The position numbers and the translations under genes are program-made. Below the pieces are notes generated by a model that ran no database searches, had not been told where the DNA came from, and saw nothing but the letters and a program-made list of their open reading frames with translations. A stretch of DNA of 64,000 nucleotides from Acidobacteria bacterium Mor1 (lineage in GTDB: Bacteria; Acidobacteriota; Polarisedimenticolia; Polarisedimenticolales; Polarisedimenticolaceae): NCBI GenBank assembly GCA_001664505.1, contig CP011806.1, forward strand, positions 2,642,904 through 2,706,903. The letters run 5' to 3'. Positions 1 through 10,370 of the stretch are shown here, piece by piece. Position 1 is the first letter of the stretch, and every line of letters starts with the position of its first letter.

Positions 1-101
1 GATGCCCGGATACCCCGGGGCGCCAGCGGTCGATCGCTGTCGTCACGGTAGTCGGCGTCCCAATCGGACTTGCCGTGCCGCATCAGCAGGACGGTCTTCA
101 T
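1..101 (-). CDS. sixA: Phosphohistidine phosphatase SixA, N-terminal part (cut by window edge)
   Basis: Only the first 33 codons are inside the window. The reverse strand from 101 reads MKTVLLMRHGKSDWDADY and continues DRPLAPRG. This is the RHG motif and first strand of the histidine phosphatase (phosphoglycerate mutase-like) superfamily in its short SixA form; SixA removes phosphate from phosphohistidine in HPt domains or in the nitrogen phosphotransferase system. The catalytic histidine is in LMRHGKS. The ATG overlaps the stop codon of the upstream CHAD gene by four bases (98-101), so the two are probably translationally coupled. A SixA gene next to a CHAD gene is a pairing I know from other bacteria. 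The rest of the protein cannot be judged. Confidence 0.85.
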   Translation of the reverse strand, partial: MKTVLLMRHGKSDWDADYRDDSDRPLAPRGIRA

Positions 102-1681
102 GGCTGGAGCATCCGGCGAAAGTGCTTGCGGTTCTCTTCGGCGGAAAACTCGGCGAAGCAGTCGGCGAAACGTTGAAGCTCCTTCTTCTGACTGCGATCC
201 AGCCGCTCCAGCAACCGCCCCATGGCCAGCAGCGGCTCCGCGCCCGCTTCACTACCTCCGGTCATCTCGCCGGCCCACCCTGCGAGGGCGGCCTGCTGGA
301 CCTCGAGATCGTTGAACCGGCCCAGATTGTCCTGGAGGCGCTTCAGAGCGCGCACCGCCGGCTTGAGATGCTCGGGGTCGTAGAGCGCCGCGAAGAACTC
401 GAGCAGGTAGCGGAGTTTCTTGCAGTCGATGCGAAGGTCGTGCAGCGACTGCGGACGAGACGCACGGGCCTTGGCCCCGCGTCGCATTACCCGCTCGAAG
501 CGTCGTAGCGTTCGCTGGCCCGCCAGTTCGCCGATCGGTGTATTCGCCGCTTCGGCGGTCGCGGCCGGGTCGGCCAACACCTGCTCCCACCAGGCCATCT
601 CTTCGCGGAACCGGCGGCTCCGCAGTTTCCGGCGAAGCGACCGTTGCTCTCGCTGCCGCCGCTCCTCGAGCAAGGTCTCGAGCGGCGCGAGATGGGGCCG
701 GACCGCAGCGGGCAGGCTGCGCCGGTAGTCCGGAAGATTGAGCATGTAGACGTCGAGATCGCGGGTGGGGCCGGTCACCTGGCCGACCCAGGAGAAGAAC
801 TCGCGAGCCCGTTCGAGGGTCGGCGCGGGCCACAGTTCCTTGAACTGCCCCAGGCAGGTCCGGGTGCGCCGCACCGCCACACGAAGATCGTGGAGGAACT
901 CACTGTCCACGTCGGCCAGGGTTCCCTCGAGATTGTCCTCGATGGTCCTGCGCAACATGAGCAGGAGCCGAGGGATCGCCGTGGACGCCGGCTCTTCGGC
1001 ACCGGCGTCGAGCGCCGGCTTGGAAGCGTAGGCTCCGGGCCGCGCACCGACCGAGGCGAGCACGCGGCTGAGGTCCCCTTCCTGCTCCTGGTCGGCCTCG
1101 AGCACACGGGAACACTGAACGACGACCTCCGACAAGGCCCGGTCGTAGCCGCGCACGGCGGTCAGGCGCAACTGGAGCGGCAGCTCCGCATCCCCCTTCT
1201 CGATTCCGTAGGCACCGGCATGGCCTCGCACGCGAACCCGTTCGACGTCGGCCCAGACCACTGTCTTGCGATTCCCGTCGAGGATCCGGAAACCACGAGC
1301 CCGGACCCGCACGCTGACGACGCGCAGGAGACGCCGCATCTCCAGGACCGGCTCGAGCCGGTGTCTCAGCGGCCCTTCGGGAAGATCCCAGACGAAACCG
1401 GGGGCCGCGGCGACCTGAACACCCTCGAGCGGCGCGCCGTCCAGGCTGCCGAGCTGCAGCAATCGTCCGGATTCCCCGCGAGTGGCCGCCAGCAACATGG
1501 TTCGGCGGTAGAGCCTCCAGTCGAAGGTGTCGAAGTAGTCCCAGGACTCCTGGCGGTTCTCGGTCGGGGCGATGGCGAAGTGCGAGGCGAGCAGGTCGAA
1601 GAGCGCGTCTTCGTCCATCCCGGCGGGCAGCGGGAAGGAGACCGCCTCGGGCTCGCGCGATTCGGGTTTCGTTCGGCTCAT
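98..1681 (-). CDS. CYTH-like/CHAD domain protein
   Basis: 527 residues. The N-terminal 200 or so look like a divergent CYTH (triphosphate tunnel) domain: YFDTFDWRLYRR near residue 50 is typical of CYTH-CHAD fusions, followed by charged strands. From about residue 235 there is a CHAD domain, a helical bundle rich in conserved His, Arg and Lys that binds inorganic polyphosphate; the two signature repeats are HDLRVAVRRTR (about 265) and HDLRIDCKKLRYLLEFF (about 415). The role is probably polyphosphate binding or handling in the cytoplasm. The CYTH catalytic ExExK is not evident, so enzymatic activity is doubtful. The ATG at 1681 has no strong ribosome site. It overlaps sixA by four bases and lies near Pho-type genes, which fits phosphate metabolism. 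Confidence 0.8.
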   Translation of the reverse strand: MSRTKPESREPEAVSFPLPAGMDEDALFDLLASHFAIAPTENRQESWDYFDTFDWRLYRRTMLLAATRGESGRLLQLGSLDGAPLEGVQVAAAPGFVWDLPEGPLRHRLEPVLEMRRLLRVVSVRVRARGFRILDGNRKTVVWADVERVRVRGHAGAYGIEKGDAELPLQLRLTAVRGYDRALSEVVVQCSRVLEADQEQEGDLSRVLASVGARPGAYASKPALDAGAEEPASTAIPRLLLMLRRTIEDNLEGTLADVDSEFLHDLRVAVRRTRTCLGQFKELWPAPTLERAREFFSWVGQVTGPTRDLDVYMLNLPDYRRSLPAAVRPHLAPLETLLEERRQREQRSLRRKLRSRRFREEMAWWEQVLADPAATAEAANTPIGELAGQRTLRRFERVMRRGAKARASRPQSLHDLRIDCKKLRYLLEFFAALYDPEHLKPAVRALKRLQDNLGRFNDLEVQQAALAGWAGEMTGGSEAGAEPLLAMGRLLERLDRSQKKELQRFADCFAEFSAEENRKHFRRMLQP

Positions 1682-1808
1682 GGGTGGCCCGCGGATACGG
1701 CGAGCTCAGAGGGCCCGCCTCGATGACGACGGGTCATTGTAGACGTTTTTGCCTGCGTCACGGCCCGGGTATCGGGGCCGCCCGAAGGGTGATCCCGGGA
1801 GCGACCGG

Positions 1809-2513
1809 TCAGGTTCGCCGATGTTCGGGGTCGAGGAAACGGTAGCCCACACCGCGCACGGTGGTCAGCCACGAGGCCGCCGGGCCCAGCTTGCGCCGCA
1901 AGCGCCGGATGTGGGTATCCACCGTGCGTGACATGACCTCGGCATCGTAGCCCCACAGCTCGGACAGGAGCGCTTCCCGGGTCCGCACCCGGCCCCGGGC
2001 CCGGACCAGGTCGGCCAGCAGCTTGAACTCGGTCAGGGTCAACTCCACCTGCTGCCCGTGAACCCGCACGCTGTGGTAGTCGTCATCGATCTCGATCGGG
2101 CCGATACGGCGGGGGCCCGACGGACTCTGCGAGGTGACCTGATCGCGCTTGAGCTGCGAGCGGACCCGCAGCACCAGCTCCCTGGGGCTGAACGGTTTGG
2201 TGACGTAGTCGTCCGCGCCGAGCTCGAAACCCAGGACCCGGTCGACCTCCTCAACCCGGGCGGTCAGCAGGATGACCCGTGGGGGTGCCCCCTCCATCGC
2301 CTTGACCCGTTTCAGGATCTCGAGCCCGCTGAGGCCGGGCAGCATCAGATCCAGCAGGACCAGGTCAGGGCGGGTCTGGTCGAGAATCTCGACCGCCTGC
2401 TCGCCGCAGGTCGCCGTCAGGACGTCGAACCCCTCGGTCTGCAGAAGATGTTCCAGGAGGGTCAGAATGTCTTGCTCGTCTTCTACGACAAGCAGTGTTG
2501 CCGGTCGCTCCAC
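1809..2513 (-). CDS. OmpR/PhoB-family response regulator
   Basis: 234 residues from GTG at 2513, chosen because GGGAG sits six to seven bases upstream and the receiver domain starts directly after it; the longer frame to 2615 adds only a low-complexity leader. The receiver domain has acidic residues in VVEDEQD, phosphoacceptor D55 in LVLLDLMLPG and the conserved Lys in DDYVTKPF. The C-terminal half is a winged helix (REALLSELWGYDAEVMSRTV, then THIRRLRRKLG), so it is a DNA-binding transcription factor of the PhoB type. No histidine kinase is adjacent on its strand. It is divergent from pstB across a region with 11-bp-spaced repeats and may act there; a second PhoB-like regulator lies in the pstB-phoR operon. 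Which one is PhoB in function cannot be told from sequence. Confidence 0.88.
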   Translation of the reverse strand: MERPATLLVVEDEQDILTLLEHLLQTEGFDVLTATCGEQAVEILDQTRPDLVLLDLMLPGLSGLEILKRVKAMEGAPPRVILLTARVEEVDRVLGFELGADDYVTKPFSPRELVLRVRSQLKRDQVTSQSPSGPRRIGPIEIDDDYHSVRVHGQQVELTLTEFKLLADLVRARGRVRTREALLSELWGYDAEVMSRTVDTHIRRLRRKLGPAASWLTTVRGVGYRFLDPEHRRT

Positions 2514-2631
2514 GGTGCTCTCCCGGGCCGAAAACGCGCCGCCTCGGAGCCGGTCCGGCGTTCCAGCGCGCCACCGGTACGGGCGTTGGTCTCGATCCGA
2601 CTCCGAGGCTACCAAGGGCGTTCAAACCGGG

Positions 2632-2660
2632 TGTTATGCAGGTGTAAGATTCCTGTTACA
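2632..2660. promoter_or_regulatory. Candidate PHO box: three direct repeats at 11-bp spacing
   Basis: Read on plus, the heptamers TGTTATG (2632), TGTAAGA (2643) and TGTTACA (2654) are each separated by four bases. Read on minus they are TGTAACA, TCTTACA and CATAACA. PhoB- and PhoP-type sites are built the same way, with 6-7 bp units repeated every 11 bp. The array lies in the 302-base gap between the divergent PhoB-like regulator (1809-2513) and pstB, where such a site would be expected. CAGTCG also recurs at 2659, 2673 and 2684. No convincing -10 hexamer is placed for either direction, so the orientation of control is open. Confidence 0.45.
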
Positions 2661-2693
2661 GTCGTCACCGGACAGTCGCGAAGCAGTCGCCTG

Positions 2694-2723
2694 GGTAGTG
2701 CCTCACTGAAGTGAGGCACTACC
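2694..2723. other. Perfect 13-bp inverted repeat with TGAA loop
   Basis: GGTAGTGCCTCAC (2694-2706) is followed by TGAA and then its exact reverse complement GTGAGGCACTACC (2711-2723). It lies between the PHO-box-like repeats and the pstB start, so in a pstB transcript it could form a stable leader hairpin; as DNA it could be an operator. No T-tract follows on either strand, so it is not a classic intrinsic terminator. The rest of the 2514-2815 gap shows only the GAGGAG ribosome site before pstB. Confidence 0.5.
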
Positions 2724-2815
2724 GTCACCGGGGGAAGGTTGGTCGAATCCCGGCCCGCCTGATACGCTTGCGGACCCCATAGGTGCAGGCTTCCCGTCTC
2801 GCGAGGAGTGCTCAG

Positions 2816-3748
<933 letters not shown>

Positions 3749-3776
3749 CTCGACAGAGCCGCGCTCGAAAGTACCG

Positions 3777-4462
3777 ATGGAAAAGCACACGACCCACTTC
3801 GCGGAACAACTCGAGCAGTTGTCCGAGATGATCATGCGCATGGGCGGCATGACCGAGGAAGCGATCGGCAAGTCCGTTCGCGCGATGACCAATCGCGACT
3901 CGACGTTGGCCCAGGAAGTGATCGACGGCGATCTCGAGATCGATCGCCTCGAGCTGGAGATCGACGACTTCATCGTCGAGCTGCTGGTCCGGCAACAGCC
4001 GATGGCCCGGGACCTGCGGTTCCTGGCGACGGCAATGAAGATCGTTCCGGATCTGGAGCGCATCGGAGATCACGCGGTCAACATCAGCGAGCGCGCGATC
4101 GAGCTCAATGAAGAACCCGCGCTGCGCACCCTCGTGGACATCCCCGTGATGGCCACCCGGGCCCAGGAGATGGTCCGCGGCGCCCTGGACGCCTTCGTCC
4201 AGGGCGACCCCGAGACCGCCTGGAGCGTGATCCACATGGATGACGAGATGGATCGCCGCATGGACCAGTTCTTCCGGGTGTTGCTCTCGCACATGCTGGA
4301 AGATCCACGCACGATCACCCGGGCTCTGCGGTTGACCTTCGTCGCCAAGTACTTCGAACGGATCGGCGACCAGGCGACCAACATCTGCGAGCAGGTCGTC
4401 TACATGGCCGAAGGCAAGGTGATCAAGCACCCGCGGGTGCAAAAGGAATCGCGCGACGAAGA

Positions 4463-4466
<4 letters not shown>
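3777..4466 (+). CDS. phoU: Phosphate signalling protein PhoU
   Basis: 229 residues, the usual PhoU length. Two tandem three-helix PhoU repeats are visible, with conserved acidic metal-binding stretches: MGGMTEEAIGKSVRAM and DLERIGDHAVNISERA in the first half, RITRALRLTF-like and YFERIGDQATNICEQVVYM in the second. PhoU links PstB to the kinase PhoR and keeps the Pho response off when phosphate is plentiful; it is a peripheral cytoplasmic protein. It lies between pstB and phoB, and its stop overlaps the phoB start as ATGA (4463-4466), indicating one operon. Confidence 0.96.
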
Positions 4467-5151
<685 letters not shown>

Positions 5152-5155
<4 letters not shown>

Positions 5156-6471
5156 CCCCCTGGGCGTCGGGGATCCTGGTCCTCGTAGCGGCCCTTCTCG
5201 TCGTCGGATTCTTCGTTGCCGGCCGACGCCGGACTGCCGCAATCCACCGCATCACCGACGCCGCCGACCGCATCGCCCGCGGCGAAGTCCAGCTCGAAGT
5301 TCCGGCCACCGATCGTCCCGAGATCGCCGACCTTGCCGGCTCGGTCAACCGGATGAAGCAGTCCCTGGTCGACAAGATCGAGGAACTCGACCGGGACCGG
5401 GCGGTCGCAGCATCGGTGATCACGGGGATGGAACAGGGGCTTCTTCTCGTCGACCCGAGACGCCGCATCAACCGGGCCAATCGGGTCATCCGCAATCTGT
5501 TCGATCTGCAGCGGGAGCCCGAGGGGCGTCTGCTGGCGGAGGTCATCCGCCACCCGACGTTGAACGAGCGGGTCGAGACCGCGCTCCGTGACGGAAACGA
5601 GATTCACGAGCCTCTGCTGCAGGTCGGCAACCGCAGCTTCGACCTGCGGATCAAACCGCTGGGACCGCCGACCGGCAACACCATCGTCCTGCTCTACGAC
5701 ATCACCCGCATCGAAGCGCTGGAGAGCGTGCGCCGTGAATTCGTGGCCAACGTCTCCCACGAATTGCGCACTCCGCTGACCTCGATCAAGGCGTTCCTCG
5801 AGACCCTCTTGAGCAGCCCCAACGAAGATCCCGAGGCGCGGCAGAAGTTCCTGGGCATCATCGCCAAGCACGCACGACGCATGGAGGACCTGGTCGATGA
5901 CCTGACCGACCTGTCCCGCATCGAGACCGGTTCGGTCGAACTACACCCCAGCGTTTTCGACGCGGCCCAGATGTGCCGGGAGATCGCGACCGACCTCGAG
6001 CCCCGCACTGCCGAACTGGATGTGTCGCTCATCGTCTCGCTGCCTGCCCCGTTCACGATCTACGCGGACCGGCGGCGCATGGAACAGGTGATGACCAACC
6101 TGATGGACAATGCCATCAAGTTCAACCGGCAGAACGGCCAGGTGCGGGTCACCGGATCGATCCACCAGTCCGGCGGCGCGCGACTGGTGGTCGAGGATGA
6201 CGGAGTCGGCATCGCGGCGGAGAGTGCCGACAAGATCTTCCGCCGGTTCTACCGGGTCGATCCGGCCCGCTCCCGGGAAGCCGGCGGCACCGGGCTGGGG
6301 CTGGCCATCGTCAAGCATCTGATGCGGCTCCACGGCGGCAGCATCACCGTCGAATCCGAGCTGGGGAGCGGCTCCCGGTTCGTCCTCGAGCTGCCTGCCG
6401 CGCCGGGCTCCGAGGCCACGAGGGGGGAACAGACGGCTTCCCCGGACCCGGACCAGAAGGGCGAAGGGTAG
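5152..6471 (+). CDS. phoR: Phosphate regulon sensor histidine kinase PhoR-like
   Basis: 439 residues from GTG 5152, which overlaps the phoB stop. One membrane helix (about 7-24) is followed by a HAMP-like region (29-75) and a PAS domain (about 85-185). The dimerisation domain has H203 in NVSHELRTPL, and the ATPase domain has N box NLMDNAIKF, G1 DDGVGI, F box FRRFYRVD and G2 GGTGLGLAIVK. There is a single N-terminal helix and no periplasmic sensor domain, as in PhoR proteins that sense through PstB-PhoU rather than directly. It probably phosphorylates the adjacent PhoB. The C-terminal 25 residues are a polar tail of unknown role. Confidence 0.92.
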
Positions 6472-6543
6472 GGCTCCCGCCCCGGGCGGCCGGGCAACCG
6501 GTTGCGCTACACTCCGCGCTCACGTCAGCCCACGGAGGTACCC

Positions 6544-9500
6544 ATGCGCGGCCGCTTCGTTGCCCTGCTCGCCCTGGTTTGTGTCCTGGCAGGAATGCCG
6601 GCGGAGGCTGCGCGCCCCGCCCCATCCGGCCCGCCCGACGAGTCGGCGCGACTTCAATCCTGGGAAACCCACCAGGCTCTGGAGCAGAACTCCCCGTTCC
6701 GCGGCCTGCCCTGGCGTTCGGTCGGTCCGGTGGCCATGGGCGGCCGGGTGATCGACATCGAGGTCGTCCCGGGTGAGCCCTACACCTTCTACGTGGCCTA
6801 CGCCTCGGGCGGCCTGTGGCGCACCACCAACAACGGGGTGACCTTCGAACCGCTGTTCGACGATCAGATCGCCATGATCATCGGCGACGTGGCCCTCGAC
6901 CCGCAGAACCCGCAAACGATCTGGGTCGGCACCGGCGAGAACAACTCATCCCGCTCCTCTTACGGCGGAGCCGGCGTGCTGCGCTCCGATGACGGCGGTA
7001 AGAGCTGGCGGCACATGGGGCTGTGGGAAACCGACCGCATCGGCCGCATCTCGGTAGACCCCCGCAACTCCGACCGGGTGCTCGTGGCCTCCCTCGGCCC
7101 GCTTTATACCTCCGGCGGAGCGCGCGGCATCTACCTGACCGAGGACGGCGGCAAGAGCTGGAAGCAGGTGCTCGAGGGGATCGACCACACCGGCTTCGTC
7201 GAGATGGTGCGCGATCCGAACAACCCCGACGTGCTCTACGCCTCATCCTGGGAGCGTTCGCGCCGCCCCTGGGACTTCACCGAGGGAGGATTCGGCAGCG
7301 GCATCTGGAAGTCGGTCGATGCCGGCAACAACTGGACCCAGCTCGACGGAGGCCTGCCCCGGGGAGATCACGTCGGCCGCATCGGCCTGGCCGTGGCCCA
7401 GGACAAGCCGGGCACCCTCTACGCCCTGATCGACAACCAGCAGTTGATGCCCGAGGAAGCCTGGGACATGGGGGATGGCGCGGTCACGCCCAAGCGGCTG
7501 CGCGGCATGAGCAAGGAGGAGTTCCTGCGTCAGGATCCCGAGGAGATCGAGGACTTCCTGCGGGGCTACGATCTCGACCCGGAATTGACCGCCCAGAAAC
7601 TGCTGGAGAAGGTGCGCAACGACGACCTGTCCGTCGAGGACCTGCTCTCGGCGCTGTCCGACGCCAATCGCAGCCTGCTGGAAACCGACGTGCTCGGCCC
7701 CGAGGTCTGGCGTTCCGACGACGGCGGGAAACGCTGGCGCCGCACCCACGACGACCCGATCCGCGAGCTCTACTACACCTACGGCTACTACTTCGGCCAG
7801 ATCCGGGTCTCACCGACCAACCACAAACGGCTCTACATCCTGGGCGTGCCGATGTTGACCTCGGGTGACGGCGGCCGCAACTGGAAGGGCATCCGTGCCC
7901 GCAACCTGCACGTCGACCACCAGTCCCTCTGGGTCGACCCCGAGGTCGATCGCCACCTGATCGGCGGCAACGACGGCGGCGTCAACATGAGCTTCGACGG
8001 GGGTGAAAGCTGGCTGCAGCTCAACCAGGTCCCGGTCGGCCAGTTCTATACCGTCGCCGTCGACATGGCCCGGCCGTACAACATCTACGGCGGGCTGCAG
8101 GACAACGGCGTGTGGAAGGGCTCGAGCACCTCCCGCCCCGGCGTGGATCCGTGGCGCAAGATCGGCGGCGGCGACGGCGCCTTCGTCCAGGTCGACCCCC
8201 GGGACAACAAGACCACCATCCTCGGACTTCAGTTCGGCAACTATCGCCGTATCGGCGACGGCGACTCCAGCCGGGTCAAGCCGCGCAACCGCCTGCTCGA
8301 CCCCGCCCTGCGCTACAACTGGATGACCCCGATCCTGCTGTCGACCCACAACCCGGACATCCTCTACTTCGGAGCCAACAAGGTCTTCCGTTCGATGGAC
8401 CAGGGGGACACCTGGACGGCGATCAGCCCCGACCTGACCCGCTCCGACGAGCGTGGGGACGTGCCCTTCGCCACCCTGACCTCGATCGACGAATCCCCGC
8501 AGCGCTTCGGCCTGCTGTGGGCCGGCACCGACGACGGACACGTGCACGTGACCCGCAGCGGAGGCGCCGACTGGTCCGATATCTCCGACGGCCTGCCGCG
8601 GAACCGCTGGGTCACCCGGGTCGCCGCCTCGCCTCACGAAGAGAAAGTCGGCTACGTCACCCTGTCGGGCTATCGCGACGACGACATCCGCGCCTACGTC
8701 TACCGCACCGACGACCTGGGCAAGAGCTGGAAGGACATCTCCGCCGGCTTGCCCGCTGAACCGGTCAATGTGATTCGCGAGGACCCGGTCAACCGCAGGG
8801 TGGTCTACGTCGGCACCGATCGAGGCGTGTACGTCTCCCTCGATCGCGGCGAGAACTGGCAGGCGCTCCAGTCCGGGTTGCCCAACGTCCCGGTTCACGA
8901 CCTGGTGGTCCATCCCCGCGAGCGGGAGCTGGTCGCCGGCACCCACGGACGTAGCGTCTGGATCGTCGACGTGCTGCCGGTGCAGGAACTCGAGTACGTG
9001 CGGAACACGGTGGTTCACGTCTACCCGCAACACGAACTCAAGGCCGAGCGCGGCTGGCGCAGCCGGCGACCGATCTGGCGCCACTATCCCGATTCCGAAC
9101 CCTACCGGGACATCCCGTTCTGGGTGCAGCAGGGCGGCCGCGCAACCTTCACCATTCACGACGAGGACGAACGTGTGCTCCGCCGTGAGGAACTCTTCGA
9201 TTTGACTCCGGGGGTCAACACCTACCGCTGGGATTTGCGTCTCGATCCGAGCCTGGCGCTGCGCGCCGAGGAAGAGCGGCTGGCCGAAGAGGAAAGCGAG
9301 AAGAGCGAGGAGACCGGCGGGTCCAGTCTGGAACCGCCGAAGCGGGCCAAGGTCCCCTGGTCCGAGGCGCTGCGGCTGGGCCGCCCGCTGTTCGTGACTC
9401 CCGGCGACTACATCCTGCGGATCGAGAGCTCCGGCTTCTCGGCGGAGACCGAGATCCGCGTCCAGCGCCCGCAATCCCGGGATCCGCGCACGCCGGCCAA

Positions 9501-9570
9501 GCCCAAGATCCGGGCGGAGCAGAAGAAGGACGAGAGCGGCAAACCGGTCCAGAAGCCGACCAAACGCTGA
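6544..9570 (+). CDS. Exported VPS10/sortilin-like BNR-repeat protein
   Basis: 1008 residues from ATG 6544, which has GGAGG five bases upstream; the frame is open to 6502 but that adds no plausible signal. A signal peptide (about 1-20, ending near AEAA) is followed by many Asp-box/BNR motifs such as SDDGGKSW, TEDGGKSW, SVDAGNNW, SGDGGRNW and SLDRGENW, which build one or two beta-propellers. A charged helical segment (about 310-380) interrupts the repeats, and the C-terminal part after about 820 resembles an Ig-like strand region ending in a Lys-rich tail. Database entries of this type are often labelled glycosyl hydrolase, but I see no glycosidase catalytic signature. It is likely periplasmic or outer-surface; the substrate is unknown. 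It follows phoR by 72 bases. Confidence 0.8.
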   Translation: MRGRFVALLALVCVLAGMPAEAARPAPSGPPDESARLQSWETHQALEQNSPFRGLPWRSVGPVAMGGRVIDIEVVPGEPYTFYVAYASGGLWRTTNNGVTFEPLFDDQIAMIIGDVALDPQNPQTIWVGTGENNSSRSSYGGAGVLRSDDGGKSWRHMGLWETDRIGRISVDPRNSDRVLVASLGPLYTSGGARGIYLTEDGGKSWKQVLEGIDHTGFVEMVRDPNNPDVLYASSWERSRRPWDFTEGGFGSGIWKSVDAGNNWTQLDGGLPRGDHVGRIGLAVAQDKPGTLYALIDNQQLMPEEAWDMGDGAVTPKRLRGMSKEEFLRQDPEEIEDFLRGYDLDPELTAQKLLEKVRNDDLSVEDLLSALSDANRSLLETDVLGPEVWRSDDGGKRWRRTHDDPIRELYYTYGYYFGQIRVSPTNHKRLYILGVPMLTSGDGGRNWKGIRARNLHVDHQSLWVDPEVDRHLIGGNDGGVNMSFDGGESWLQLNQVPVGQFYTVAVDMARPYNIYGGLQDNGVWKGSSTSRPGVDPWRKIGGGDGAFVQVDPRDNKTTILGLQFGNYRRIGDGDSSRVKPRNRLLDPALRYNWMTPILLSTHNPDILYFGANKVFRSMDQGDTWTAISPDLTRSDERGDVPFATLTSIDESPQRFGLLWAGTDDGHVHVTRSGGADWSDISDGLPRNRWVTRVAASPHEEKVGYVTLSGYRDDDIRAYVYRTDDLGKSWKDISAGLPAEPVNVIREDPVNRRVVYVGTDRGVYVSLDRGENWQALQSGLPNVPVHDLVVHPRERELVAGTHGRSVWIVDVLPVQELEYVRNTVVHVYPQHELKAERGWRSRRPIWRHYPDSEPYRDIPFWVQQGGRATFTIHDEDERVLRREELFDLTPGVNTYRWDLRLDPSLALRAEEERLAEEESEKSEETGGSSLEPPKRAKVPWSEALRLGRPLFVTPGDYILRIESSGFSAETEIRVQRPQSRDPRTPAKPKIRAEQKKDESGKPVQKPTKR

Positions 9571-9588
9571 GGCATTGCGGTGCGCTCG

Positions 9589-9619
9589 CCGCAGGCAAGT
9601 CACCCAGGCTTGCCGGCGG
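9589..9619. other. GC-rich hairpin after the BNR-protein gene
   Basis: CCGCAGGCAAG (9589-9599) can pair with CTTGCCGGCGG (9609-9619) with one mismatch and a nine-base loop. It lies 18 bases past the stop of the BNR-repeat gene. No T-tract follows, so it may be a transcript 3' end or a processing hairpin rather than an intrinsic terminator. Confidence 0.35.
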
Positions 9620-9673
9620 CGGACCCTCCCGCTATTAATCTTCGTTTCCGGAGAGCCCCCGACGAGGAATGCC

Positions 9674-10306
9674 ATGGATCGTGCCCTGCGCCTGATTTGC
9701 GCCGCCTGCGGCCTGCTCGCCCCCGCCATCCTGATCGGCGCGGTGGCCTTTGCCGGCTCCAATACCCCCGAATACAGCCAGGTGGATGACGCGGTCAGCG
9801 AGCTGGGAATGATCGGTGCGCCTCAGGCGCTGACCATGAACTTCCTCGGCTTCGGTCTCGTCGGCCTCTTGATCGCCCTGTTCACCCCCGGACTGCACCG
9901 CTCGATCAACCGCGGCCAGGGCTCGCGGATGGGGCCGGGGCTCCTCAGCATCTCCGGCATCGCCTGGGCCGCCCTCGGACTCACTCCGGGCAATCTGGCC
10001 GATCCGGCCTCGATCACCTGGCACGCCGTTCTCGTGGGTTGCTCCTTCGTCGCCGGCGGCCTCGGGCTGCTGATGCTGGTCGGCCGCCTCGGAGAAGACC
10101 CGCACTGGAGCCGCTTCGGCAACCTGACGGCGCTGGTGGGGCTGATCACCATGGGCTTCCTCTTCACCGGTGAGCTGTCGTCGTACCCGGGCCTGGTGCA
10201 GCGAGGACTGGCCGCCGTCTACTTCGTCTGGATCGGCATCCTGGCTCTCCACAGCCTGCGCAGCCCCCTCTCGGCACACCGGACTGCCGAATCGGTCGCG
10301 TCTTGA
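9674..10306 (+). CDS. DUF998 family integral membrane protein
   Basis: 210 residues from ATG 9674, chosen because GAGG lies about six bases upstream and the first helix starts immediately. Six hydrophobic segments are visible (about 5-27, 53-73, 87-104, 115-137, 147-168 and 176-194). The first loop has the pattern NTPEYSQVDDAVSELG, which matches the DUF998 family, where a helix is followed by a conserved S-ELG-x-G-like turn. The family has no established biochemical function. It stands alone between two unrelated genes on the same strand. Confidence 0.75.
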   Translation: MDRALRLICAACGLLAPAILIGAVAFAGSNTPEYSQVDDAVSELGMIGAPQALTMNFLGFGLVGLLIALFTPGLHRSINRGQGSRMGPGLLSISGIAWAALGLTPGNLADPASITWHAVLVGCSFVAGGLGLLMLVGRLGEDPHWSRFGNLTALVGLITMGFLFTGELSSYPGLVQRGLAAVYFVWIGILALHSLRSPLSAHRTAESVAS

Positions 10307-10370
10307 GCTAAACTCCCGCTTTGCCGCCTGGGGTAAGGGATCCCGGGCTTTCGCCGCGGAGTCTCGACCG

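Noticed and set aside
7810-9762. A 650-codon minus frame opposite the BNR-repeat gene
   Set aside because: No start signal and no family features; the plus strand carries clear Asp-box repeats and a signal peptide.
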